Shown: positions 1 to 6,728, counted from the first letter of the stretch. The stretch: 12,342 nt of DNA from Pseudomonadota bacterium (GCA_021795795.1 JAJYPA010000221.1:1-12342); one strand, 5' to 3'. Made by a program: numbers and translations. The notes: generated by a model not told the origin, from the letters alone.

Positions 1-823
1 GGTGCTTGACGGTTTTTGGAACCATAACGGTTTCCTCTACCACTTCGCACGACTGCAGCATGAAAATGAATTGATCGCGGATGGCGTCGCACGCCGAATC
101 GAATGCTTCGACGATACGAACGCGATCGCGGAGATCGGCTATGGACCAGTCTGCAAAATTGCGTTCCGCATCTATACTGCGGTGTGAAAACACATTGATT
201 CGCATGTGGGTGTGCGCGTAGTTTACAAGCCCATGATCGCCGCTGGCGCCACAAGCACCGCACCGATTGCCAATGGTGTAGTCTTTATACCTTCGCTTCG
301 CGTCGGCGATAGCCAACAACTTCTGCGATTCGCTCAACTCAATACACTTGATCGCATCTTGATCCAGGTAGTTTTTATCCCACAAGGATCCACCATTCTT
401 GATGACCTCAAGAGCAATGAGGCCCTGCGGTGTCTTCGCGAGTTCGGTTGCATTCGCAATGGTCTTGTAGTTCCTCTGCCCGCAGGTCAGGCAACGACTC
501 TTGTACCCGGACGCGACTTTTTCGCTTTCGAGCAGCGCCATGTACCCGTTGGAGCGACCTGCAGAACTGATTGTGTAACGGTAATTCATAGCTTCATCAA
601 ATTCGTCAATGGTTTGCTGCAATTCCCGCCATGTTCCATCGACCTGTATGAGATCGTATGCCTTTTCAGCGAGATCACCGAGACGGAGATTTCTGATTTT
701 TACGTTATGGGCGTAGCTACTTTGGTACCCGTTTCCAATAGAATGGCGGGCATGCCCGGAGAGAAAATCGATCATGGACTTGCGTGAGCGTTTGTTCACG
801 CTGTGCGAAAAAAACTGACTCAT
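1..823 (-). CDS. Zinc-ribbon protein of a conserved phage/mobile-element family, 3' end cut off by the window
   Basis: An open frame starts at ATG 821-823 and runs without a stop to base 1, giving 274 codons and no C-terminus. Just upstream is AAGGGGG, a moderate ribosome binding site, and the preceding gene ends only 9 bases away, so the two are co-transcribed. Two CxxC pairs are visible, Cys111/Cys114 and Cys188/Cys191, suggesting a zinc ribbon split by an insert of about 73 residues. Other landmarks are SSYAHNVKI (35-43), GRSNGYMALLE (89-99), FADWSIADLRDRVRIVEAFD (223-242) and VVEETVMVPKTVK (261-273). From memory, this order (SYA.NVKI, then NGRSGGYLVLY, then CxxC, then a W-S-x-x-DLR-DRV helix, then EET.VP.T) matches a family of conserved hypothetical proteins from Firmicutes phages and plasmids. 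No biochemical function is known to me. The opposite strand also reads open here but has no ribosome site and opposes all its neighbours. Confidence 0.85.
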   Translation of the reverse strand, partial: MSQFFSHSVNKRSRKSMIDFLSGHARHSIGNGYQSSYAHNVKIRNLRLGDLAEKAYDLIQVDGTWRELQQTIDEFDEAMNYRYTISSAGRSNGYMALLESEKVASGYKSRCLTCGQRNYKTIANATELAKTPQGLIALEVIKNGGSLWDKNYLDQDAIKCIELSESQKLLAIADAKRRYKDYTIGNRCGACGASGDHGLVNYAHTHMRINVFSHRSIDAERNFADWSIADLRDRVRIVEAFDSACDAIRDQFIFMLQSCEVVEETVMVPKTVKH

Positions 824-832
824 AAGACCCCC

Positions 833-1153
833 TTAATGGAGAGTGGTTTTTGTCTGATACGCCATATCACCTGCGGAGGCTTCCGCAAGCAGTCTGGCAA
901 CCTCTTGATCTGTGACCAGCCTAATCACCCAGTCAACCATTGGTTTGAGTGCTATACGCTGGTCTTCTGCGGGAAGCATCAAGATTCCATCCATGTTTAT
1001 GTCAGCCTTCTTTACCTTCTGGAAAGCAAGGTTGAGAGCTGCCTCGAAACAGATTTGCAGTCCCTGTGCTTCATCGGTCGTCCAATTGCCGGAGGCGACC
1101 AAATCCTTGTAAACGCCATGACTGATAGTCTTGGCGGATTGTTTTGTATCCAT
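833..1153 (-). CDS. Hypothetical protein, 106 aa
   Basis: This frame starts at ATG 1153, with AGGAG placed about 6 bases upstream, and stops at TAA 833-835. The product is soluble, mostly helical in appearance and moderately acidic near the middle, with no signal peptide or membrane segment. I do not recognise the family. It is the first gene after the tandem hairpin at 1224-1273 and is followed 9 bases later by the zinc-ribbon gene, so these two probably form a small transcription unit. No promoter that I would trust is visible in the short gap upstream. Reality as a gene is supported by the ribosome site, its orientation and tight packing. Function is unknown. Confidence 0.78.
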   Translation of the reverse strand: MDTKQSAKTISHGVYKDLVASGNWTTDEAQGLQICFEAALNLAFQKVKKADINMDGILMLPAEDQRIALKPMVDWVIRLVTDQEVARLLAEASAGDMAYQTKTTLH

Positions 1154-1223
1154 CAGAATCTCCTGTGGAGTAATGTGAATCGATTTTTAACGTCTGTGGA
1201 GACGGCCAGTCGGCGAAAAGCCT

Positions 1224-1273
1224 CTGCTTTTCTATGAATTTGCATAGAAAAGCAGGGTAGATAACCCTGCTTT
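1224..1273 (-). terminator. Tandem overlapping hairpins, intrinsic terminator plus competing stem
   Basis: Two perfect inverted repeats share bases. In minus-strand reading, the first stem pairs 1273-1264 with 1258-1249 (10 bp, 5-base loop) and is followed by TTTTCTATG, a plausible intrinsic terminator 33 bases after the stop of the 100-aa gene. The second stem pairs 1255-1243 with 1236-1224 (13 bp, 6-base loop). The arm at 1249-1255 can belong to either stem but not both, so the two folds compete. This could be a simple reinforced terminator or a termination/antitermination switch ahead of the gene at 1153. The stems are seen directly; a regulatory role is inference. Confidence 0.7.
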
Positions 1274-1306
1274 GAATAAAATCACAATTTTTATGCTTGC
1301 GGCAAG

Positions 1307-1609
1307 TTATTCGATAACTGCCACATAGGCATATACAGGTTCGATCGTTCCACGCTCCTCGTTGCTGGGCATGTTGCGCGAATAGGTATGCAGGTACTTC
1401 AGCAGTTTGGCGTTGATCATGCGGCGCAGGTCGCCGTACTGATCTTCGTCCCAACCTTCAACTTCAAAGTCTTCCGCTTCGACACCGAGACGTATCGCAC
1501 CTTCAACTTCTTTGCGTGACATGCTGCGCTCCACGGCGATTTGCACATAGGGCACATTACTACCCTGAAAGTAGTCCGGCAGGCAGACGTCGATAAGACG
1601 AATATCCAT
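1307..1609 (-). CDS. Hypothetical acidic protein, 100 aa
   Basis: The start is ATG 1609, preceded by AAGGAG with about 6 bases of spacing; the stop is TAA. The product has no signal peptide or membrane segment. Its middle is acidic (VEAEDFEVEGWDEDQYGDL, about residues 43-61). I do not recognise the family. It follows the 119-aa gene after a gap of 68 bases and is itself followed by the tandem hairpin terminator at 1224-1273, so it is probably the last gene of a run that begins upstream. The ribosome-site context AAGGAGAAACT is nearly the same as that of the sliding-clamp gene at 7901, a sign that these genes share an evolutionary background. Confidence 0.78.
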   Translation of the reverse strand: MDIRLIDVCLPDYFQGSNVPYVQIAVERSMSRKEVEGAIRLGVEAEDFEVEGWDEDQYGDLRRMINAKLLKYLHTYSRNMPSNEERGTIEPVYAYVAVIE

Positions 1610-1677
1610 AGTTTCTCCTTGGGATCGCCGCTAAGGCGATGAGTTGAGACTGTCACCAGTCTGCTGGTTGAAGGGAA

Positions 1678-2037
1678 TTAGCTGGCCATGCCAAGCTGAA
1701 ACTCCAGATAGGTACGGATTTCCGCTCGTACAGTAGCCTGGCAATCCTTATTTAGATCGTCCCAACAAATACGCCGTTCTCCTGTAATGTCTCCACGCAT
1801 GGCAGCCTCGACATACGCAGGGTCAACCTCGCCGTGATACCCCATACCGAGGCTGTTCATGGAAACGTAAGGGTAGGTGGTTCCTCTGTTCCCGCCATTA
1901 TTTAGCGGTGCATCGAAGATGACAGTGTAGCGGTCATTGGGATAGACCATACCGGCATCTGTCACCATAAAACTTATAGATTTGGTGCCTGTGGTTGCGA
2001 TAGCCCATTGTTTTTTGCGATTTTCAATGGTAGTCAT
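1678..2037 (-). CDS. Hypothetical protein, 119 aa
   Basis: The frame starts at ATG 2037 with a very strong ribosome site, AGGAGGTC, about 6 bases upstream, and ends at TAA 1678-1680. The product is a soluble protein with a beta-rich N-terminal half (ISFMVTDAGMVYPNDRYTVIF) and a helical, charged C-terminal half (about residues 70-119). There is no signal peptide, no membrane segment and no motif that I can tie to a known family. It sits 43 bases downstream of the 166-aa gene and 68 bases upstream of the 100-aa gene, all in the same direction, which suggests a shared transcript. Function is unknown. Confidence 0.8.
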   Translation of the reverse strand: MTTIENRKKQWAIATTGTKSISFMVTDAGMVYPNDRYTVIFDAPLNNGGNRGTTYPYVSMNSLGMGYHGEVDPAYVEAAMRGDITGERRICWDDLNKDCQATVRAEIRTYLEFQLGMAS

Positions 2038-2080
2038 GATTGACCTCCTGATAAAGTCAGCACAGATATTTAGTTGTGCG

Positions 2081-2581
2081 CTATAACATTTGGGGTATCG
2101 ATTCTCCTGCTGCTTCTGCGGCCATGCCGGGAAGATTCGCCACTGCGGAGAAACTCACAAGCTTTTTAATGATCGCCTGGCTTTTCTGGGACCCATTATG
2201 ACCTAGAGCTGTCAATTGTAGTACCGAATCCAACGCCTCTCGGATGCTTTCATCAACAAGCGATATGAAAACTTCATTTGCACGTTCCAGGCCACCTTCC
2301 TCGATTGCGTACGAAAACGTGGATTCGTCTGTGTTACTAGCGTCGAGGCGCGTCTGCACTACAACACTTCCGTCAAAAACCATGACATGTCTAATGTTGT
2401 GGCAGTCAAGGCCTCCGTTGAAACCTGTGCGACCTATGAACTGTACAGTGGGATGCTCGAATGCAGTAACCGGGTCGAAATCGCCGTCAACGTATTCAAA
2501 CACATCATCTTCTTCGTTGTAATGTGCGCCATAGAACCGAAGCGTATCAATAAACAATTTTTTTACTTCTTTGACTGACAT
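2081..2581 (-). CDS. Hypothetical protein, 166 aa
   Basis: The start is ATG 2581, with AGGAG about 8 bases upstream, and the stop is TAG 2081-2083. The N-terminal two thirds are strongly acidic (for example NEEDDVFEYVDGDFDPV at about residues 22-38) and look beta-rich. The C-terminal part from about residue 105 is helical and ends in a small Gly/Ala-rich tail. There is no signal peptide or membrane segment, and I do not recognise the family. It begins 94 bases after the interrupted transglycosylase gene. Its normal TAG stop matters as evidence that TAG is used as an ordinary terminator in this element. Confidence 0.8.
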   Translation of the reverse strand: MSVKEVKKLFIDTLRFYGAHYNEEDDVFEYVDGDFDPVTAFEHPTVQFIGRTGFNGGLDCHNIRHVMVFDGSVVVQTRLDASNTDESTFSYAIEEGGLERANEVFISLVDESIREALDSVLQLTALGHNGSQKSQAIIKKLVSFSAVANLPGMAAEAAGESIPQML

Positions 2582-2675
2582 TATTTAATCTCCTGCTCAT
2601 CGGCCGATGGAGTGACAATCGGCATAAGATGTAAATGAAGGCTGTTAACACGTATTAGACGTAACAAAAAAGCCG

Positions 2676-3176
2676 CTATTGTGGATAACTTACCTTCAGA
2701 ATGTTATGTATCTGCGTGATCCGGTTATCAACGCGGGTCGGATACATACCTTGATCCTGCGGGCACCCATACCGATACATAAGCAGGGCCTGTTGCCAGT
2801 CCGCCGCATGGTGTCGGCAATACTGGAGGTAATAGCCAGCGACCCAAAGTGATATTCCGGGGTCGTTGACCAACGTGTTTGCCCAGTTTTGTTGCTTGAA
2901 GTAGGGATTCAGCTATGGGTGCCGGGTGATTACGGTAATCCATGCAAGGTATCCTACGCTCCCGACGCCAAAATGCCCTGGACTGTTGGGTTGCAAGCCA
3001 AAACTGCTTTCCTGAAAGACGACGCCGGCGAGCTTCAGTCCGACGCCGATTTTTCGCCCGATCTTGATGGCTTCTTTGAGGATGCCGTTTTGTTGGCTAT
3101 CCAAGGAGGCGTGAGCGATTCCGGTAACGCCGGAAAAAGTGAAGATCATTGCCATTCGAAATAGAAATGGGCGCAT
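2676..3176 (-). pseudogene. Secreted lytic-transglycosylase-like (SLT/VirB1-type) gene interrupted by an in-frame TAG
   Basis: The start is ATG 3176, with AAGGAG 7 bases upstream. A signal peptide is clear: MRPFLFRMAMIF..., a hydrophobic stretch, and an AHA cleavage site at residues 21-23. Residues 54-60 (FQESSFG) look like the catalytic-Glu region of an SLT lytic transglycosylase, with Glu56 as the candidate acid, followed by HFGVGSVGYLA. Codon 88 is TAG (2913-2915). The same frame then continues for 77 codons to a second TAG at 2676-2678, with credible family-like sequence (a VNDPGISLWVAGYYLQYC stretch). There is no frameshift, so one base change, most simply CAG to TAG, explains the break. 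Such enzymes cut peptidoglycan for conjugation channels or phage entry. Suppression is possible but unlikely, since TAG also ends several intact neighbours. Earlier in-frame starts lack a ribosome site. The family assignment is moderate. Confidence 0.6.
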
Positions 3177-3266
3177 GATGGTACTCCTTGGTGTGTGTGC
3201 CGGAATGGCACGGGGAATCTGGGCTAACGCGCCAGTGACGCCCTGACGGGATGATAGAATCTGAGT

Positions 3267-3306
3267 CATGTATCCGCTTGCCGCATAGCAACCAAGCGGC
3301 TACATG
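3267..3306. repeat. 14-bp imperfect inverted repeat in the intergenic gap
   Basis: The arms 3267-3280 and 3293-3306 are complementary over 14 bp with one mismatch (3273 against 3300), around a 12-base loop. The repeat lies between the stop of the 86-aa acidic gene (3334) and the start of the transglycosylase-like gene (3176). No T-run follows on either strand, so a classical intrinsic terminator is not supported. It could be an operator, an RNA processing hairpin or a protein-binding site. The structure is seen directly; any role is inference. Confidence 0.5.
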
Positions 3307-3333
3307 TGGATGGATTGGTGCTGCAGGATGGGG

Positions 3334-3594
3334 CTACAAAGCCTCCCAAGGATCGGTTGGGGAATACCGGAATTCCATTTGGGTACACCCGGAATCCCGC
3401 TCACCCCAATCGAGAGGCTCGAATGCTTCGTCCTGATCCTGTTTTCCAATATCTTCGCAGCGGCCTTCGAAAAGGACGTTATCGTCATCGTCCAGCAGGC
3501 GGAATTCGCAAACCAGAAGATGTTCGTCTTCCAGATCGCAACGGTTTACCTCCCGGTTACAGCCGATCTCAACGTCGTGCATTTTCCATTTCAT
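3334..3594 (-). CDS. Hypothetical highly acidic protein, 86 aa
   Basis: The start is ATG 3594, with AGGAG about 10 bases upstream (slightly long spacing), and the stop is TAG 3334-3336. About 25 of 86 residues are Asp or Glu against about 9 Lys or Arg, including a DDDD run near residues 35-38. Five cysteines are scattered without a clear CxxC pair. There is no signal peptide or membrane segment. I do not recognise the family. Small, very acidic proteins on mobile elements are sometimes DNA mimics, but composition alone does not show this. It is the first gene after the terminator at 3706-3763, so it should have its own promoter in the 3595-3706 gap; I could not identify one with confidence. 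Confidence 0.75.
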   Translation of the reverse strand: MKWKMHDVEIGCNREVNRCDLEDEHLLVCEFRLLDDDDNVLFEGRCEDIGKQDQDEAFEPLDWGERDSGCTQMEFRYSPTDPWEAL

Positions 3595-3705
3595 GGTTTT
3601 TCGTCTCCTGTTGGTTGACGGATTTGAGGTGGATCTATGGGGTGTACTCCATGGCCGAAGATTCCTTGTGCGTCAAGGTCCGTGGCTTATGCCGAGAAAC
3701 CGAAA

Positions 3706-3763
3706 TGGCTTTGCTTTGCACGGTTTGCGCGCAAAGCAAAGCCAGATGCGTAAGGCATCTGGC
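3706..3763 (-). terminator. Tandem hairpins downstream of the sbcC operon
   Basis: In minus-strand reading, a perfect 9-bp stem (3763-3755 with 3749-3741, loop of 5) is followed by TTTGCTTTGC, a plausible intrinsic terminator 32 bases after the stop of the 115-aa gene. A second perfect 14-bp stem follows at once (3744-3731 with 3719-3706, loop of 11). The two stems share bases 3741-3744, so they cannot both form fully. The plan matches the element at 1224-1273. Termination is the likely role for the end of the clamp/SbcC operon. Confidence 0.7.
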
Positions 3764-3795
3764 TTCAATAGATAAACCTTAAATGGAGCGGGTAG

Positions 3796-4143
3796 TTATT
3801 TCCGCGGTTGGCGGTTATGCTGGTCAGGCCGCATAACCTTTTCACAGCCCACATTGGCTAGTGTGCGAATATTCCATTTTGTATCACCCGGTTTGGCCGT
3901 TTGAGCGGTGAAGTCAGCCAGCCAATCTGCCCCGTAGTGCTGGGCGGCATAGGTGATCATGTCGTTATGCACACGCGGTGCGGGTATCCCAGTTTCGCGT
4001 GCCATAATTCCGGAGGCGTCCTGCCACTCGCCGTCGGTCTCCCGAATAGAAAGACCGCCGTGCGCGGAACAGTATTCCACAATCGCGAAGAACTCCGCGA
4101 TGATGGATGCCAGTTTTGCTTCGTTGATGTGCTGCAGAGCCAT
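3796..4143 (-). CDS. Hypothetical protein, 115 aa, translationally coupled to the SbcC-like gene
   Basis: The ATG at 4141-4143 overlaps the TAA of the SbcC-like gene by one base (TAATG), a classic arrangement for translational coupling, so the two products are probably made in fixed ratio. The stop is TAA 3796-3798. The product is a soluble, mostly helical protein with a basic C-terminus (about residues 104-115, MRPDQHNRQPRK). There is no signal peptide, no membrane segment and no family motif I recognise. The coupling makes it a candidate partner or regulator of the nuclease complex; that is inference from position only. It is the last gene before the tandem hairpin terminator. Confidence 0.78.
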   Translation of the reverse strand: MALQHINEAKLASIIAEFFAIVEYCSAHGGLSIRETDGEWQDASGIMARETGIPAPRVHNDMITYAAQHYGADWLADFTAQTAKPGDTKWNIRTLANVGCEKVMRPDQHNRQPRK

Positions 4144-6566
4144 TACAATTCCTTGATTGAGATGATCTTATCCGCCATTTCCCAGAGTTCCGGGGTTTGG
4201 CTAATGAAGAACTCCCTATGATAACCGCCTATCCGAAGCACTTCACGCTTCATTTTCATGAACATGCGCTTACGTTCCGGATCCAGAGGGCCGTCCGCCT
4301 CATCCGTAAAGAGTGTCTGGTACTGTTGACCGGACTCTTTCGCCAGATAGAGGGCAATGGCCCGGGTGAGCGCTTCGTTGATCCACACGCGCTCACCGCC
4401 AGACATGGTGGACACACTTTTTTCCTCTTCCGTTTCGGCGTCGAAAACTACCACGTCGAATCCTTCGCGGGATTCGCCTTTAGCAGTTTCCACCTGGGTT
4501 CGGATAGACACAGTGAAGCGTGGCCCATAACACGTCAGCAAAAGATCATTGGCGTAGGCGGAAAGGGTAGGGCCGGCGTCGTCGATGGACAATGCGATGA
4601 TGCCATCATTGCCGCAGGCCTTTCCAAGAAGCGTCCAGTGAGCGATTTCCTGTTCAAGGCTGTCCACCTTTTTTTGCAAATCCGCTCCGGCAGCGAGATC
4701 TTTCTCGATAGCCGCTATTTGAGCTTCCAGGGTTTTATGCATGGCGGTTGCCGACGTGATCTTATCTTCGTGGTTCTTCCATATCTCGTCGGCACTTTGT
4801 TGATGGACTTTTGCCTGGTTCAGGGAGTTGCTATTCGATGCCGGTAGCCCGTCAAGCTCGGACGATATGGCCAGAATTTCCTGATCACGTCGCTGTAGCT
4901 CTTCGGAAGACTCGTTCTGAATTTTCTCCTCATCTTTTATCAGGAGGGCTTCACTTTGCTGAATCGCCGCTTCTTTGGCCCGGATGCTTTTATGAACCTC
5001 ATTCAACCGTTCCATCCATTGAATGCGTTGGTCTTGTGCGTCCGCGAGTAGAGGCGCTTCTGCCACCGTGGCGGCGAGATCTCTGATCTCATTTTCCAGT
5101 CCGCGCATCCGGGCCAGAAGTCCGGACGCTTTCGCTTCCATCTCGGCAAAGGATTTTCTCTGCTCATATTCATACTCCAGACGGGTTTTTACGGTACGGT
5201 ATTCCTCCCGTAGTTTCTCTACGGTAGCGATGGTAGCAGGTATCTCCTTGTCGGCCTTTACCGCGTCGCCCAGCAACTTACAGCGGCCTTGCAGGTCTGT
5301 TCCAGCGCAGGGCACTTCGCTGATTAGCGCGCCACGGGCGTGGAGTTCATTCAGTTTGGATGACTCCGCGCTGCCTTGCGTTTTGAGTGTGGCTAAACGA
5401 ACCGAGCTTTTATTCACCAGTGCATCCAGTTCAGCCGCACCTTGCAACTGAACTTGAATGGCGTCGTATTCCCGGCGGTCACCATCGATGAGCATCTGCA
5501 CTTCCATGCTGCGTTTTACGGCGGCATTTATTGCATCGGCTCGCGCGATCAAGTCTTGTAGCCGGGCAATCTCGGCTTTGGCTTTGGTTTCTTGATGGCA
5601 GAGTTGCTCGATTTCTGTGCGGCGTTCTCTCTGAACATTGTTGTGAGCGGTTTCGGTGGCATGAAGCATGGCTGCGACGCCGTTCACATACTGCTGTTTC
5701 CTGGCCGTAGATTCTGCCAGGCGGGTATTGAGGTTAACTCGCCGCTGTTGGACTTCCGCTTCGGCTGCGACTTGGGCCTCCGCTTTTGCTACAGCGACAA
5801 GCGATTCCTGTACCGCTTTCTTTAAGACGGGTGTTTGCAGATCAAGATCAGCAAGGTGAGCCTGCGTGGCGAGCGATTGTTGCTGCAGGCCATTCAATTC
5901 CGCCTCTTTCCTTTCAATGGCGTCTAGTTCGGCTCGCCGCTGCTGGTAAACAGGTTTTATGCCTGCAGTAATGGCGTTGGCGCGCTTACCGAGATCGCGA
6001 ATGGACTCCAACCCCAAAAGGTCTGCCATAAGCGTCTTGATTTCAGCGTTGCCATAGTTCGAGATCGGACGACGGTTTTGAGCGGAAAATACGCTGGTGA
6101 AAAATGTTTCCGGTGACCCCAGCAGATGCTCCACGATGGAATCGTAGGTTTCCGTCTTTCCATCCGAAACGGTGCCGTCCGGCAGGCTGACTGGGACCAT
6201 CTCATCATCGATCATTTCGTACAGGTAGGCATCGGTCTTGCGGCGGGCGCCGCTGACCTTAAAGTTCAGCATGCTGCGATAGTGTTTGCCGGCGCTTTCC
6301 CAATCCAGGACCTTTGAAGCTTCCGTCTGACTCAACTGGTCATAATAGGAAAACGCGGCGGGGCTGTAGGACGTGGCACGGGACGGCATGAGGCGGTAGG
6401 GATGAAGGTTGTCCATCACTGTGGACTTCCCGGCCCCGTTGGGACCCGTGAGCGCCACTAGGGTGGCGTCATCACTGATGGCGTCGAGATCCAGGGTAAT
6501 GGAGCCCTTCCCGACGCCGCTTTCAATGCCAGCGAACCCGGTTAGAGTCAGCTTTTTTGGCTTCAT
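4143..6566 (-). CDS. SbcC/Rad50-like (T4 gp46-like) ATPase, recombination nuclease subunit
   Basis: This 807-residue SMC-family ATPase should partner the SbcD-like nuclease in ATP-driven DNA end processing. Walker A is GPNGAGKST at residues 41-49. The ABC signature SGGE is at 722-725. Walker B is LFTDEAD with Asp755 and Glu756, followed by a D-loop region. The middle of about 500 residues is charged, Ala/Glu/Gln/Arg-rich coiled coil, broken near its centre by VPC-x8-C (Cys420, Cys429), a spaced version of the Rad50 zinc hook. E. coli SbcC is about 1,050 residues and T4 gp46 about 560, so this is intermediate. An in-frame TTG four codons earlier exists, but the GGAGG lies inside that extension, 5 bases before ATG 6566. 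The gene follows the clamp gene after a 198-base gap and is coupled to the downstream gene. I am sure of the family; the physiological role is inferred. Confidence 0.95.
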   Translation of the reverse strand: MKPKKLTLTGFAGIESGVGKGSITLDLDAISDDATLVALTGPNGAGKSTVMDNLHPYRLMPSRATSYSPAAFSYYDQLSQTEASKVLDWESAGKHYRSMLNFKVSGARRKTDAYLYEMIDDEMVPVSLPDGTVSDGKTETYDSIVEHLLGSPETFFTSVFSAQNRRPISNYGNAEIKTLMADLLGLESIRDLGKRANAITAGIKPVYQQRRAELDAIERKEAELNGLQQQSLATQAHLADLDLQTPVLKKAVQESLVAVAKAEAQVAAEAEVQQRRVNLNTRLAESTARKQQYVNGVAAMLHATETAHNNVQRERRTEIEQLCHQETKAKAEIARLQDLIARADAINAAVKRSMEVQMLIDGDRREYDAIQVQLQGAAELDALVNKSSVRLATLKTQGSAESSKLNELHARGALISEVPCAGTDLQGRCKLLGDAVKADKEIPATIATVEKLREEYRTVKTRLEYEYEQRKSFAEMEAKASGLLARMRGLENEIRDLAATVAEAPLLADAQDQRIQWMERLNEVHKSIRAKEAAIQQSEALLIKDEEKIQNESSEELQRRDQEILAISSELDGLPASNSNSLNQAKVHQQSADEIWKNHEDKITSATAMHKTLEAQIAAIEKDLAAGADLQKKVDSLEQEIAHWTLLGKACGNDGIIALSIDDAGPTLSAYANDLLLTCYGPRFTVSIRTQVETAKGESREGFDVVVFDAETEEEKSVSTMSGGERVWINEALTRAIALYLAKESGQQYQTLFTDEADGPLDPERKRMFMKMKREVLRIGGYHREFFISQTPELWEMADKIISIKEL

Positions 6567-6571
6567 AAGAA

Positions 6572-6576
6572 CCTCC
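6572..6576 (-). promoter_or_regulatory. Ribosome binding site that fixes the sbcC-like start
   Basis: GGAGG stands 5 bases before ATG 6566. A TTG start at 6578 would place this site inside the coding sequence, so ATG 6566 is the better start. Confidence 0.8.
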
Positions 6577-6686
6577 AAAAGATAAATTCGTAATGGGCGA
6601 AGCGATGTGTGTGACCCGATTGCAATGAAGCAACGGGTGGATATGTCTTTTTACCGGGCGACTACCGGGTGCGTATGCACGGGAAA

Positions 6687-6728
6687 TGCCTTTTCCTGAC
6701 AGGCTGGATAGCGCGTCAGGAAAAGGCA
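6687..6728 (-). other. Perfect 14-bp inverted repeat between the clamp and SbcC-like genes
   Basis: Bases 6687-6700 pair perfectly with 6715-6728 around a 14-base loop. It begins 36 bases after the clamp gene's stop on the minus strand. The T-rich stretch after the stem is short (TTTCCC), so it would be a weak intrinsic terminator; it could equally stop 3' exonucleases, be an RNase processing site, or bind a protein. It splits the operon at the point where clamp and SbcC levels would need to differ. The rest of the 6567-6764 gap holds no gene and no promoter that I trust. Confidence 0.6.

Noticed and set aside
206..787. A 193-codon open frame on the plus strand
   Set aside because: It is antisense to the zinc-ribbon gene, which has CxxC pairs, family-like motifs and correct operon context. 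The plus frame has no convincing ribosome site and opposes every neighbour.
2680..2688. A perfect TTATCCACA DnaA box on the minus strand
   Set aside because: It is a single box within the last codons of the transglycosylase-like frame, with no cluster of boxes, iterons or AT-rich unwinding region nearby, so an origin is not supported.
2913..2915. TAG reassignment or programmed read-through at the internal amber codon
   Set aside because: TAG is the ordinary stop of several intact neighbours (for example at 2081, 3334 and 11505), and no suppressor tRNA gene is visible, so a nonsense mutation is simpler.
3306..3782. Overlapping plus-strand frames across the acidic gene and tandem hairpins
   Set aside because: They run through the acidic minus-strand gene and both hairpins, with no ribosome site and no family similarity.
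4197..4847. A 216-codon open frame on the plus strand
   Set aside because: It is antisense to the ABC signature and Walker B end of the SbcC-like gene.
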